Assembly (NCBI GenBank): GCA_016183655.1
Contig: JACPEH010000016.1
Location: 124,001 to 188,000 of the forward strand
DNA from: Rhodocyclales bacterium
GTDB lineage: Bacteria > Pseudomonadota > Gammaproteobacteria > Burkholderiales > Rhodocyclaceae
Direction of reading: 5' to 3'
Length of the DNA stretch: 64,000 bases
The notes under the pieces are model-generated. The model was not told where the DNA came from and did no database searches. It was given only the letters and a program-made list of their open reading frames with translations. The translations under genes and the position numbers were made by a program. Positions 15,251 to 24,771 of this stretch are shown in pieces. The stretch's first letter is position 1, and each line of letters begins with the position of its first letter.

Positions 15251-17902
15251 ATGCCCAGGATCACACCGGCCAGACTCAGCTGGACACTGCTGCTCACCTA
15301 CGCTGCCGCCGCCATCGGCGGACTGGTGCTGGTCATCGGCTTTGCGCGCTTCAATGCGCTGCACCAGCAGTTCCTCGGCGCCAACTTCGACGCCGTGCAC
15401 GGCGCGCGAACGCTGCTCAAGGCCCGCTTCTTCGTCGACATCGCCGCCCGCACCGTCGAGGAAGCCGCCGCCTCGCCGGCCCTGCGCGAACCTTTGCTGG
15501 CCAGCGCCGACAAGCGCCTGCTGAGCGCCGAGAGCTACGCCGCCGAGGGCCGCGACAGCGATCCGGCGGCACGCGAGGCGCTGACCGCCCGCATCCGCGC
15601 CACCCGCGCCGACCTCGCCCGCCCCGCCGCGAACCTCACCGAAGCCGCTGCGCTGTTCCGCATGGCGGAGGAGATGCGGCGCCTCGCGCAGGACCTCGAC
15701 GCCGCCGAACTCGACCGCTGGGGGAACCTGTCGGCGTTGAACTCCGAGCTGAGCGCGCGCATGCGCACGATGAACCAGCTGATCGCCGCCGCCTTCTTTC
15801 TGTTTGTCGGCGTCATGCTGACGCTGGCCTGGGCGGTGCTGCGCGCCCGCCGCGCCGAAGCGCAGCTGAAGACAGCGAAGAGCGAGACGGAAGCGATCCA
15901 GCAGACGACGCTGGAAGCCTCGCCGATCGGCATTGCCTTCATCGACACCGCCGATCCGGAGAGCCGCCGGATCCTCACCGTCAATCGCCAGATGGCGGAA
16001 ATCTTCGGCTACGACGCCGATACCATGCACGGGCTGAACATCCGCCGCCTCTACGCCAGCCAGGAGGCGTACAGCCGCTTCGCGCAGACCGCCGCGGCGC
16101 GGCTGGCCAGCGGCGAAGTGCTGCGCGAGGAGATGGTCATGCAGCGGCGCGGCGGCATGCCCTTCTGGTGCGCGCTGTCGGTCAAGGCGATCGATCCGCA
16201 GGACCCGACCCGCGGCGTCGTCTGGACCTGCGAGGACATCAGCGAACGCAAGGCGGCGGAAGCCGAACTGCAGCAGGAGCGCAGCCGCGCCGAGGCCGCC
16301 AGCCGGGCGAAGAGCGACTTCCTGGCGAACATGAGCCACGAACTGCGCACCCCGTTCGCCGGCCTGTTCGGCCTGCTCGGCCTGCTCCGCAGCAGTTCGC
16401 TCGACGACACCCAGCGGCGCCACCTGCAACTGGCCCACGAGAGCGCCGCGCAGATGCAGGCGATCGTCAATGACATCCTCGACTTCTCGAAGATCGAGGC
16501 CGGCAAGCTGATCATCGAATCGGCGCCGTTCAACCTGCGCAGCCTCGTCTCCGGCACCGCCGAATTGCACGCCGCCGCCGCCGAACGCAAGGGGCTGCGC
16601 TTTACGCTCGACCTGGTCGAGCCGCTGACGCCGTGCGTCGTCGGCGACGCTGTCCGCCTGCGCCAGATCGTCGACAACCTGGTCAACAACGCGATCAAGT
16701 TCACCGAACGCGGCGAGATCCGCCTGATCGTCCAGGCGCTGCCGGTCGGCGAGCGGGCGCAGCTGCGCATCACCGTCGAGGACACCGGCATCGGCATCCC
16801 GCAGGCGATGCAGAGCCGCATCTTCGAGAAATTCACCCAGGCCGACTCGTCGACGACCCGCCTCTACGGCGGCACCGGCCTCGGGCTGGCGATCAGCAAG
16901 CAACTGGCGACGCTGATGGGCGGCCACATCGCGCTGTCCAGCCGCGAAGGCGTCGGCAGCCGCTTCAGCGTCATGCTGCAGCTGCCGGTCGCCGACGAGA
17001 CCGCCTGCGGTGGCGACACGCCGGCGCCGATAACGGAGCACCTCGACGGGATCGTCATCCTGCTCGCCGAAGACAACGCGATCAACCGCAGCATGCTCGC
17101 CGAAACGCTGGAGCTGCGCGGCGCCGTCGTGTGGACCGCGGAGAACGGCGAGGAGGCCGTTCGCCAGGCGGCCGAACTGGCGCCGGACGTGATCCTGATG
17201 GACTGCCAGATGCCCGGCGTCGACGGCCTCGAAGCGGCCCGGCGCATCCGTGCCGCCGAAGCGCCGGGCCGCCGTATCCCGATCATCGCCCTGACCGCGT
17301 TCGCCACCAGCAACTATCGCGAGGATTGCCTGCGCGCCGGAATGGACCGCTTCCTGGCGAAGCCGGTGTCGATCAACCTGCTGCACGAGGAGATCACCGG
17401 CCTGCTGGCGCGCAAGGACGCCGTCAGTGCACCGGCAACGGCGGCCCCCCCGGCACCCGCCCCCGTCCGCGCCGGCTCCGAGCCGCGTACCGTCCCGGAG
17501 CCCGGGGACATTTCCGGCCGCCTGCTGCTGGTCGACGACAACGTGCCGATCCTGGAAGCGACGCGCGGGCTGCTTGAACGCGCCGGCTGCAGCGTCGTCA
17601 CCGCCGACAACGGCGCGGCGGCGCTGGCCCGCCTGAACGAGGTTGCCGGCGATCCGCAGCGCGAATTCGACCTGGTCCTGCTCGACTGCCAGATGCCCGT
17701 GCTCGACGGCTGGGAAACCGCCCGCCGCTGGCGCGCCGAGGAACGCAGTCGCCAGCTGACGCCGGTGGCGATCGTCGCCCTCACCGCCGACGACCGCGCT
17801 GCCGTGCTGCCGCGCTGCCGTGCGGCGGGCATGGACGACGCGCTGACCAAGCCGTTCTCCGAGGAACAGCTGCACACGCTGCTCGCCGACTGGCTGCATT
17901 GA
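15251..17902 (+). CDS. Hybrid histidine kinase with PAS and two receiver domains
   Basis: An 883-residue membrane sensor kinase. There are membrane segments near residues 11-33 and 176-196 with a helical periplasmic sensor between them. A PAS domain (about 215-335) is followed by HisKA (MSHELRTP, His 363) and HATPase (NAIKFTERGEI, GTGLGLAIS). Two receivers follow: the first begins IVILLAEDN with its Asp in LMDCQMPG, and the second begins LLLVDDN with its Asp in LLDCQMP. There is no Hpt domain, so a separate Hpt protein is needed, possibly the one in the kinase at 6312-9029. It is divergent from a periplasmic binding protein gene. Confidence 0.93.
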   Translation: MPRITPARLSWTLLLTYAAAAIGGLVLVIGFARFNALHQQFLGANFDAVHGARTLLKARFFVDIAARTVEEAAASPALREPLLASADKRLLSAESYAAEGRDSDPAAREALTARIRATRADLARPAANLTEAAALFRMAEEMRRLAQDLDAAELDRWGNLSALNSELSARMRTMNQLIAAAFFLFVGVMLTLAWAVLRARRAEAQLKTAKSETEAIQQTTLEASPIGIAFIDTADPESRRILTVNRQMAEIFGYDADTMHGLNIRRLYASQEAYSRFAQTAAARLASGEVLREEMVMQRRGGMPFWCALSVKAIDPQDPTRGVVWTCEDISERKAAEAELQQERSRAEAASRAKSDFLANMSHELRTPFAGLFGLLGLLRSSSLDDTQRRHLQLAHESAAQMQAIVNDILDFSKIEAGKLIIESAPFNLRSLVSGTAELHAAAAERKGLRFTLDLVEPLTPCVVGDAVRLRQIVDNLVNNAIKFTERGEIRLIVQALPVGERAQLRITVEDTGIGIPQAMQSRIFEKFTQADSSTTRLYGGTGLGLAISKQLATLMGGHIALSSREGVGSRFSVMLQLPVADETACGGDTPAPITEHLDGIVILLAEDNAINRSMLAETLELRGAVVWTAENGEEAVRQAAELAPDVILMDCQMPGVDGLEAARRIRAAEAPGRRIPIIALTAFATSNYREDCLRAGMDRFLAKPVSINLLHEEITGLLARKDAVSAPATAAPPAPAPVRAGSEPRTVPEPGDISGRLLLVDDNVPILEATRGLLERAGCSVVTADNGAAALARLNEVAGDPQREFDLVLLDCQMPVLDGWETARRWRAEERSRQLTPVAIVALTADDRAAVLPRCRAAGMDDALTKPFSEEQLHTLLADWLH

Positions 17903-18081
17903 AGTGCCGCCCCTGAACTCGCCGCGCTCGCCAAACGCCCCGCCGAGGCGGTAAACTCCAACCCTTTCCCGGCATCGCCACGGCAGCGGGACGCATCGCC
18001 GAGACGCATCGTTCGTACCGTTCGCATCGTTTCCCCCGCCGCCGCCCTGCCCCAACCCCGCTTGTTATACGGTTTCCGACC

Positions 18082-19155
18082 ATGACCACACTCGACATCG
18101 ACAACATCAACGTCGCCGCCTTCGATCCGATGCCCTCGCCCGAGGACGTCCACGCCAAGCTGCCGCTCTCGACCCAGGCCGCCCGCACCGTGATGCGGGG
18201 GCGCGAGGCGCTGCGCAACATCCTCGACCGCAAGGATCATCGCCTGTTCGTCGTCGTCGGCCCGTGCTCGATCCACGACCCGGTCGCCGGCCTCGACTAC
18301 GCGAAGCGGCTGAAGGCGCTCGCCGACGAGGTCTCCGACACGCTGTTGATCGTCATGCGCGTCTATTTCGAGAAGCCGCGCACGACCACCGGCTGGAAGG
18401 GCTACATCAACGACCCGCACATGGACGACTCCTTCCAGGTCGACGAAGGCATGAAGAAGGCCCGCCACTTCCTGCTCGAAGTGAACGAGCTGGGCCTGGC
18501 GGCCGGCACCGAGGCGCTCGACCCGATCTCGCCGCAATACCTCGGCGACCTGATCACGTGGAGCGCGATCGGCGCCCGCACCACCGAATCGCAGACGCAC
18601 CGCGAGATGTCGTCGGGCCTGTCGACGCCGGTCGGCTTCAAGAACGGCACCAACGGCGACATCGGCGTCGCCGTGAACGCGATCCTCTCCGCGTCGCGCC
18701 CGCACTCCTTCCTCGGCATCAACAGCCAGGGCCGCACGGCGATCGTGCGCACCCGCGGCAACCGCTACGGCCACGTCGTGCTGCGCGGCGGCGACGGCCG
18801 CCCGAACTACGACACGGTGTCGGTGTCGATGGCCGAGCAGGCGATGACCAAGGCCAAGCTGCCGGCCAACATCGTCGTCGACTGCTCGCACGCCAACAGC
18901 TACAAGAAGCCGGAGCTGCAGCCGCTGGTCATGGCCGACGTGGTCAACCAGATCCGCCTCGGCAACAAGTCGATCGTCGGCACGATGATCGAATCGAACC
19001 TCGTCGCCGGCAACCAGCCGATCCCCGAGGATCTCTCGCAGCTCAAGTACGGCTGCTCGGTGACCGACGCCTGCATCGACTGGGACGCCACCGAGAAGTC
19101 GCTGCGCGACGCCGCGACGCTGCTGCGCGACGTGCTGCCGGAGCGCCTCGCCTGA
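18082..19155 (+). CDS. aroG: 3-deoxy-7-phosphoheptulonate synthase, class I (DAHP synthase)
   Basis: First committed enzyme of the shikimate pathway, condensing PEP with erythrose 4-phosphate. The 357-residue length fits the class I AroF/G/H type. Signature segments are visible: VVVGPCSIHDP, MRVYFEKPRTTTGWKG, SHREMSSGLS-type region, and DCSHANS with the metal-binding His. Which aromatic amino acid feeds back on it cannot be told by eye. Its stop overlaps the serB start (TGATG), so the two are co-translated. Confidence 0.97.
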   Translation: MTTLDIDNINVAAFDPMPSPEDVHAKLPLSTQAARTVMRGREALRNILDRKDHRLFVVVGPCSIHDPVAGLDYAKRLKALADEVSDTLLIVMRVYFEKPRTTTGWKGYINDPHMDDSFQVDEGMKKARHFLLEVNELGLAAGTEALDPISPQYLGDLITWSAIGARTTESQTHREMSSGLSTPVGFKNGTNGDIGVAVNAILSASRPHSFLGINSQGRTAIVRTRGNRYGHVVLRGGDGRPNYDTVSVSMAEQAMTKAKLPANIVVDCSHANSYKKPELQPLVMADVVNQIRLGNKSIVGTMIESNLVAGNQPIPEDLSQLKYGCSVTDACIDWDATEKSLRDAATLLRDVLPERLA

Positions 19156-20000
19156 TGGATCTGGTCATCCAGGGCGGCGCGCTGCCGACCTTCCTGCTCG
19201 ACCGCTGCGTCGCCGCCACCGGCGCTTCCGCCGTACAGCCGCAACCGCCGCAGGTGGTGCGGCTGGCCGGCGCCGAACGCACCGCCGAGTTCGACGACGA
19301 GATCGCGCCGCTGCTCTACGGCGAGCGCCTCGACTGGTGCTTCGTCGACAGCGGCAGGAAGTTGTCGGACTTCGGCCTGATCGCCTTCGACATGGATTCG
19401 ACGCTGATCACCATCGAATGCATCGACGAGCTCGCCGATTTCGCCGGCCGGAAGGCCGAGGTCTCGGCGGTCACCGAAGCGGCGATGCGCGGCGAGATCG
19501 ACTACCGCGAAAGCCTCCGCCGGCGGCTGGCGCTGCTCGCCGGGCTGGACGCCCGCGTGCTCGCCCGCGTCTTCGGCGAACGCCTGCTGCTCTCGCCCGG
19601 TGCCCGCGAGCTGCTCGCCGCGGTGCAGGCCGCCGGCCTGCGCACGGCGATCCTCTCCGGCGGCTTCACCTACTTCACCGAGCGCCTGCGCATCGAGCTC
19701 GGCGTCGACTTCGCCACCTCGAACGAGCTGGAAATCTCCGGCGGCAAGCTCACCGGCCGCGTCGTCGGCGACATCGTCGACGCGCAGGCCAAGGCGCACC
19801 ACCTGGTGCGGCTGCGCGACGAGCTTGGACTGAAGCAGGAACAGGTGATCGCCGTCGGCGACGGCGCCAACGACCTCCTGATGATGGCCGAAGCCGGCGT
19901 CTCGGTCGCCTTCCGCGCCAAGCCGGCGACGCGGGCGAAGGCCAGCGTCGCGCTCAACTTCGTCGGCCTCGACGGCCTGCTCAACCTTTACCCGGCCTGA
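19155..20000 (+). CDS. serB: Phosphoserine phosphatase
   Basis: The last step of serine synthesis, a HAD-superfamily phosphatase of 281 residues. HAD motif I is DMDSTLITIECIDELAD, motif II is LSGGFTYF, and motif IV is GDGANDLLMM. The N-terminal 70 residues form a short lead domain as in SerB. The ATG at 19155 shares one base with the aroG stop, which sets the start and implies coupling. Confidence 0.96.
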   Translation: MDLVIQGGALPTFLLDRCVAATGASAVQPQPPQVVRLAGAERTAEFDDEIAPLLYGERLDWCFVDSGRKLSDFGLIAFDMDSTLITIECIDELADFAGRKAEVSAVTEAAMRGEIDYRESLRRRLALLAGLDARVLARVFGERLLLSPGARELLAAVQAAGLRTAILSGGFTYFTERLRIELGVDFATSNELEISGGKLTGRVVGDIVDAQAKAHHLVRLRDELGLKQEQVIAVGDGANDLLMMAEAGVSVAFRAKPATRAKASVALNFVGLDGLLNLYPA

Positions 20001-20055
20001 AACCCGGGCGCCGCGAGCGGTGCCCGAGTCGCTCCCCACCGGGACCATCCGCAGC

Positions 20056-20721
20056 ATGGCCTCCACTCCCTACCGCCCGCCTGAGCACCGCGGGCTTTCC
20101 GTCCTCTATCTCTCGGCTCAGCTGATCGTCGTCGACAAACCCAGCGGCTTGCTGAGCGTGCCGGGGCACGACCCGGGCAAGGAGGATTGCCTGTCGCGGC
20201 GGGTGCAGGCCGAGTTTCCCGACGCCCTGATCGTGCATCGCCTGGACATGGGCACCTCGGGCATCGTCGTCATGGGGCGCGGCGCCAGCGCACAGCGCGC
20301 GCTGAGCATCCAGTTCCAGGAACGCCGGGTGCGCAAGCACTACCAGGCCCTGGTCGACGGCCAGTGGACGGCTGCCGCAGCGGGCGAGATCGGGCTGCCG
20401 ATTGGCGTCGATGGACCCAGGCACCCCCGGCAGAAAGTCGATCACGCCACGGGCCGGCCGTGCCTGACCCGCTATCGCCTGCTCGACATCGACGCGACGT
20501 CCGCGATATCGCGCATCGAACTCGAACCCATCACCGGGCGTTCACACCAGTTGCGGGTACACATGGAAGCGCTGGGCCACCCCATCCTCGGCGACGACTT
20601 CTACGGCTCACCGGCGTCCTGCGCCAAGGCCGAGCGCCTGATGCTGCATGCCTGCCAGATCGAACTCGGCCACCCCGAAACGGGCGCGCCGCTGCGCATC
20701 GAGTGCCCGCCGCCGTTCTGA
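20056..20721 (+). CDS. rluA: RluA-family pseudouridine synthase
   Basis: A 221-residue RNA pseudouridine synthase. The catalytic motif HRLDMGTSG contains the essential Asp. The other family blocks VVDKPSGLLSVPG, ITGRSHQLRVHM and GHPILGDDFYG are all present. It has no S4 domain and is short, like RluA, which modifies 23S rRNA and some tRNAs; the exact target cannot be read from sequence. The ATG at 20056 is preferred over an in-frame ATG at 20020 because the family sequence starts just after it. It is the last core gene before the AT-richer accessory block. Confidence 0.88.
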   Translation: MASTPYRPPEHRGLSVLYLSAQLIVVDKPSGLLSVPGHDPGKEDCLSRRVQAEFPDALIVHRLDMGTSGIVVMGRGASAQRALSIQFQERRVRKHYQALVDGQWTAAAAGEIGLPIGVDGPRHPRQKVDHATGRPCLTRYRLLDIDATSAISRIELEPITGRSHQLRVHMEALGHPILGDDFYGSPASCAKAERLMLHACQIELGHPETGAPLRIECPPPF

Positions 20722-21120
20722 CCGGTGCGCCCATCAATAGGCTGCTCCACTCTGCACGCTGCTGAGTCTCTAACGGCAGGACATCGGCCAATCCTGTCAT
20801 TGGCCAGTCGTCCTGACTCGGGCAGTTGTCCACCAGTAAGCTGCCGTTCAGCCGCCGACTGCCTCGAATGGCAGCTTTTCGATCCCGCGAAATGGTGCTC
20901 TCGACCCTCAAGAGTCACTTACCATCTTGGCAGTTCAGTGGCCGGTTACTGAGCGGAGCAGTCGTACAGCCCAAAGGCCAACTGCGTACTACTCAGCCAA
21001 AGCGGATGCTCTGCGTTGCAATGACCATAGGCTGGCTTGTAGAGAAATCGAGGCTCCTAACGACTTGCGGAAGCACTACGTCAGAAAACCTTGGAGGGCA
21101 TTGGCAAGGTTTTCATATGT
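20722..21120. other. 399-nt non-coding boundary of the accessory block
   Basis: No credible gene lies here. Base composition falls from the GC-rich core toward the AT-richer SIR2 gene. A hairpin GGCCAAT cctgtc ATTGGCC sits at 20786-20805. GCCAAAGCGGA at 20996-21006 reappears inverted at 25000-25010 on the far side of the SIR2 gene. Short open frames here have no recognisable family content. It may be decayed intergenic repeat or transfer debris. Confidence 0.5.
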
Positions 21121-24100
21121 TCAGGTGTAGACATCTAAGGCATAGCGCACTTCTGGAAGAGCATCATTCTGTGCTTCATCAAGCAAACTTTTTAGGGAGG
21201 ACGAACTGGGTGCTTGGATGACAAGGGTATTGGCCAATTTGACACATTCCTCTCTTAAGCTGGAAACACTAATGGCTTCTTGGCTATGTGGATTGATATT
21301 TGCGTATTCGTTTACACCAAACACGTTCGGAATGGCCTCTGTCAGCGTCGCGACTTGTTGTTCAGATAAACGCTTCTTTTTGGCTAGTTCCCCAGAAACC
21401 CAAAGTAACTGCTGCAACCCAACGACACGACCTGATTCAATGATGTCCACTAGTCTTGCAATCAGACGGCCAACTTGGGGCAAGTCAGATGCCTCTGATA
21501 GCTCTGTCCATTTATGCACCGCAATCGCTGCAAAGCTTACCTCGCGTGAGGTACGACCTTGCAAGGATTTGCGGATCATTGCCTCCACGGAATTCGCAAT
21601 GTCAACATCTATCGTTACAAAATACACAAGTGCAGGCATTACACATATTGCATCATCAATTTCTTTAAAAAATAACCTTAAATTTTCAAACCTATCTTTG
21701 TTCTTATCCGTACTAGATAACGCGGGCACAATCGAATATGAAAGGGCGTGTCCTATGCTATCAAGTAAGCGTTTCCGTTCCCCATTTTCTGGATAGAAAT
21801 TATCATCACAATTTTTCACTGGTCGCCACACCACCAAACGATCAAACAATGACAATGCTTGCTCAGGTGATGGCAACAGGGCAGAAACTCCACTGGCGGC
21901 ATTCGCCATACCCCCATAAATCATGATTGCCTGATGAATTTCAGGGGAAGGGAAGCGACGCAATTCGTTCTGAGTATCTGTCAAGATCGTTTCGTTATGT
22001 TCATACAAATTGCGGCATACCAACTCCCTGACCTTTTCGCCGTCGGGTGCGGGAAGAAATAGAAATACATGAGGAAATAGGTTCGCTACATGAGGTATAT
22101 TTTGGTAGGTTGGACTGCTTCCCCAAAGTACATGTCCTAACTTTTCATACTCAGCTTTTGTAAGAAATCCATCTTTTTTGCACAAGGGTAAAAGGCGCAA
22201 CAAAGCAGCACTCGAAGTTGCTTCGCTGGGCCTTGCTAATTCCACCAACTCATCAATACGCCTTTCCAGGCTTGAGTAGGTATCCCGCGAATTTGGATAG
22301 TCAATAACGGGATTAGGCCAACGAGGTTCACTGAGCAAAGGAAATGCGAGTGCATCAATCAACAATACACCTTGCTCTGATCTGGGGACGCTCTCTAGTG
22401 AATTAGTCAGCAGTGAATCAAAAACATCGAAAAGCCAAATGTGCTGAAAATCGCGCTGTTGCCCGAGTGTGACAGCAAGTCGGAATATCTCCTTGGCCTT
22501 ATCAGATGTCACCCGCACAACTAGTCGCGCTAGAACCTCCATTAGCACGCGAAGGGCGGATAAGGCATGACCTTGCTGATCAGTAGTTCCATGACTTCGC
22601 TTTTGTCGCCAGAAGTCAATCGCATGCAAGATGCGGCTAACAGTGACATTCACGGCACTGTGCGATGCTTTTGCGACGCCAATGCGCGTAAAAAAATTCT
22701 TTATTGACGGTGAACTCTCACTACTGGCGGCACGAAGTGCCATGGTGAAGTCCCTTAGTTCCTCGCCAACACCACCAGCCAGAAGCAATTTTTCGGCATC
22801 GCCCGCAAGCAAGTTGACGTTCATGAAGGCACTACCTGAACGCAAGGGGATTCCTACTTCTCTAGTCACACCATCCAACACCAGGAATGCAGAAGTCTCA
22901 TTGCTGAACGAGCGCTGACTGGAATTGTCTCGGTAGTGCCCTTGCTCAAACAAAGGCTCAATGGGATTTTGATTTTTGATGTAATTTTCTTGTTGCTTGC
23001 TGACTTTTGCCCGAATTTCCTCGATCCAAGTCCAAGGATCACAGTACAAATCTTTAACGATAGGAGGCAATGCCCGGATTTTTTCGTCAGTTTGGTATTG
23101 CGTAGCAGCTTTCAACAAAAAATGCGCCCAAGCCATCCTAGACAATATGCCTAATGAGTTCTGGTCGTAGCGATAACGTTCTTGTAGTTCTCGATAGGCA
23201 TCCATAATGAGGCGTCTGCCATCGTCAAATCTACCCAACTCCATCTGTAATGCAGCCTGGCGAAGTTTCCAAACAGGGTCTTCGCCAGCGATGTTTTCTA
23301 TCACCGCTTCTATACTCGCGTAATCTAGTGCATCACGCGCAACTAGGGCTTGGTGGTAGGCAAGTTCCCCCGCACAATCAGGCAAATATTGACGATGTTT
23401 TTCCAGTAATGCGGTTAGTGCACTAATGTGTTCTTGAATAGCCTGCTTGCCAGCATCATTATTTGCATCCAGCCAGCGACTGTTTTTTAGCAATGCCAGA
23501 GCAATTTCCATTTGCTGGCGCTTGCTGATCCCGGTGGTGGTGTCTGAGTTGGCAACCTCAAAAAGTTGATCTGCCAGCCAAGGGGCAATGTATTCAAAAG
23601 TGATGCTGTGCTGCCATGAAATTTCATACAGTAGTTGAGCGCGTTCGGCAGGAGGGAGTGAAGCAATATTTTTGGCGTTTGGCCATGGGGCACTCAATTG
23701 TGACTTAACTTCCCACCGTAAGGCGGAGGGACAAATCAGCCACCCGGGATAGGACTCTCGGTTCTGTTGCAACGTCCCCAATTTTCCCTTTAACAGGGTG
23801 GCTGCGTATTCATGATCTTTGAAGCCGCGAGATAGGTCTGCCTCGGTGATTTGTGTGCGATGCAATTTTTGTGGCGACCATTTATGTGGCATCGTCTTCG
23901 ATTTTCCTTCGTCCGACATCGCCTGTAAAAACAACTCTGTGGCGGTCTGATGCTGTAAGTCACGATCATCGATATGCTTCACTACATCCCACAAATCAAT
24001 TGGTGCAATATTGATAGACTCTAAGTGAGTGCGTCTCGCCGCCGTCAGTTTCAATGCACCGACCAAATATATTTTTCGCGCATGGTCAGCTAAGTGATCG

Positions 24101-24771
24101 CGAACCCAGCCAGCCCAGTGCAAAAAATTTGGGTCATCACCAGAAAAACCTAGTAGGCAAAGTTCATTTTCGATAAATACTTGTCGTGCAAGGTTAACGA
24201 AAGGAGCGAACTTTTTGGGATAGGTACGGTAATCCTCTTGTGCAGCAACAAAGGTGTCCGTCACGCCTATTGTTCCGTGGAGCTTAACGATGCGCGGCGA
24301 GGAGGCCCACGTCAGGTCGGTCGGTTTGGTGACGGGGGTGTAATACGGCCCGTGAACACCTTCTGCTGCGCGTTCCAGCAACGTGTCCCAATTTGTAGTC
24401 ATTACTTCGGACCATGGCAACTCCAGTAACGATTTATAAAGCTCTCCGGTTCTCCATGCATCGTTATCTATTTCCGAGCGAATTCGATCATTCAGCGCGG
24501 CTTGGCCAAAGTACGCTCGATACTCTTCAGCTATACGTAATGGGTCAAAAAAACTCCAATTTGTTTCGCCAGGGTTAAGTTCTGCTATCAGTTTTTTGGT
24601 AAAGCTATCCCACAACGGCATTTTCTTGTCGCCGCCAATATGACGCGCAGCACTGCGACTAAAGCCAGCACCGATCATAATGGCCGCGCCGTGTTGACTT
24701 GCATCCAGGCGATGTAGGGCCGACGCCAGTTTTTTTATGGACGGGTAATCCGAAAGATCTCTTATCAGCAT
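21121..24771 (-). CDS. Large SIR2-domain protein, probable anti-phage NADase
   Basis: A 1216-residue protein (1252 if the ATG at 24879 is used). The N-terminal SIR2 domain is intact: GAGFS at 34-38, TTNWD with the catalytic-type Asn at 127, KLHG with the catalytic-type His at 165, and GFSGDDPN at 208-215. About 950 residues of alpha-helical, TPR-like sequence follow, with no second enzymatic motif. Such architectures are known in defence sirtuins that deplete NAD+ on phage infection. The gene is visibly AT-richer than its neighbours, with different codon use, and stands alone between core genes, so it was probably acquired by transfer. The defence role is inference. Confidence 0.85.
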   Translation of the reverse strand: MLIRDLSDYPSIKKLASALHRLDASQHGAAIMIGAGFSRSAARHIGGDKKMPLWDSFTKKLIAELNPGETNWSFFDPLRIAEEYRAYFGQAALNDRIRSEIDNDAWRTGELYKSLLELPWSEVMTTNWDTLLERAAEGVHGPYYTPVTKPTDLTWASSPRIVKLHGTIGVTDTFVAAQEDYRTYPKKFAPFVNLARQVFIENELCLLGFSGDDPNFLHWAGWVRDHLADHARKIYLVGALKLTAARRTHLESINIAPIDLWDVVKHIDDRDLQHQTATELFLQAMSDEGKSKTMPHKWSPQKLHRTQITEADLSRGFKDHEYAATLLKGKLGTLQQNRESYPGWLICPSALRWEVKSQLSAPWPNAKNIASLPPAERAQLLYEISWQHSITFEYIAPWLADQLFEVANSDTTTGISKRQQMEIALALLKNSRWLDANNDAGKQAIQEHISALTALLEKHRQYLPDCAGELAYHQALVARDALDYASIEAVIENIAGEDPVWKLRQAALQMELGRFDDGRRLIMDAYRELQERYRYDQNSLGILSRMAWAHFLLKAATQYQTDEKIRALPPIVKDLYCDPWTWIEEIRAKVSKQQENYIKNQNPIEPLFEQGHYRDNSSQRSFSNETSAFLVLDGVTREVGIPLRSGSAFMNVNLLAGDAEKLLLAGGVGEELRDFTMALRAASSESSPSIKNFFTRIGVAKASHSAVNVTVSRILHAIDFWRQKRSHGTTDQQGHALSALRVLMEVLARLVVRVTSDKAKEIFRLAVTLGQQRDFQHIWLFDVFDSLLTNSLESVPRSEQGVLLIDALAFPLLSEPRWPNPVIDYPNSRDTYSSLERRIDELVELARPSEATSSAALLRLLPLCKKDGFLTKAEYEKLGHVLWGSSPTYQNIPHVANLFPHVFLFLPAPDGEKVRELVCRNLYEHNETILTDTQNELRRFPSPEIHQAIMIYGGMANAASGVSALLPSPEQALSLFDRLVVWRPVKNCDDNFYPENGERKRLLDSIGHALSYSIVPALSSTDKNKDRFENLRLFFKEIDDAICVMPALVYFVTIDVDIANSVEAMIRKSLQGRTSREVSFAAIAVHKWTELSEASDLPQVGRLIARLVDIIESGRVVGLQQLLWVSGELAKKKRLSEQQVATLTEAIPNVFGVNEYANINPHSQEAISVSSLREECVKLANTLVIQAPSSSSLKSLLDEAQNDALPEVRYALDVYT

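Noticed and set aside
20826-21221. Open frames in the gap left of the SIR2 gene
   Set aside because: No family resemblance, no ribosome binding site, and partial overlap with the SIR2 3' end.
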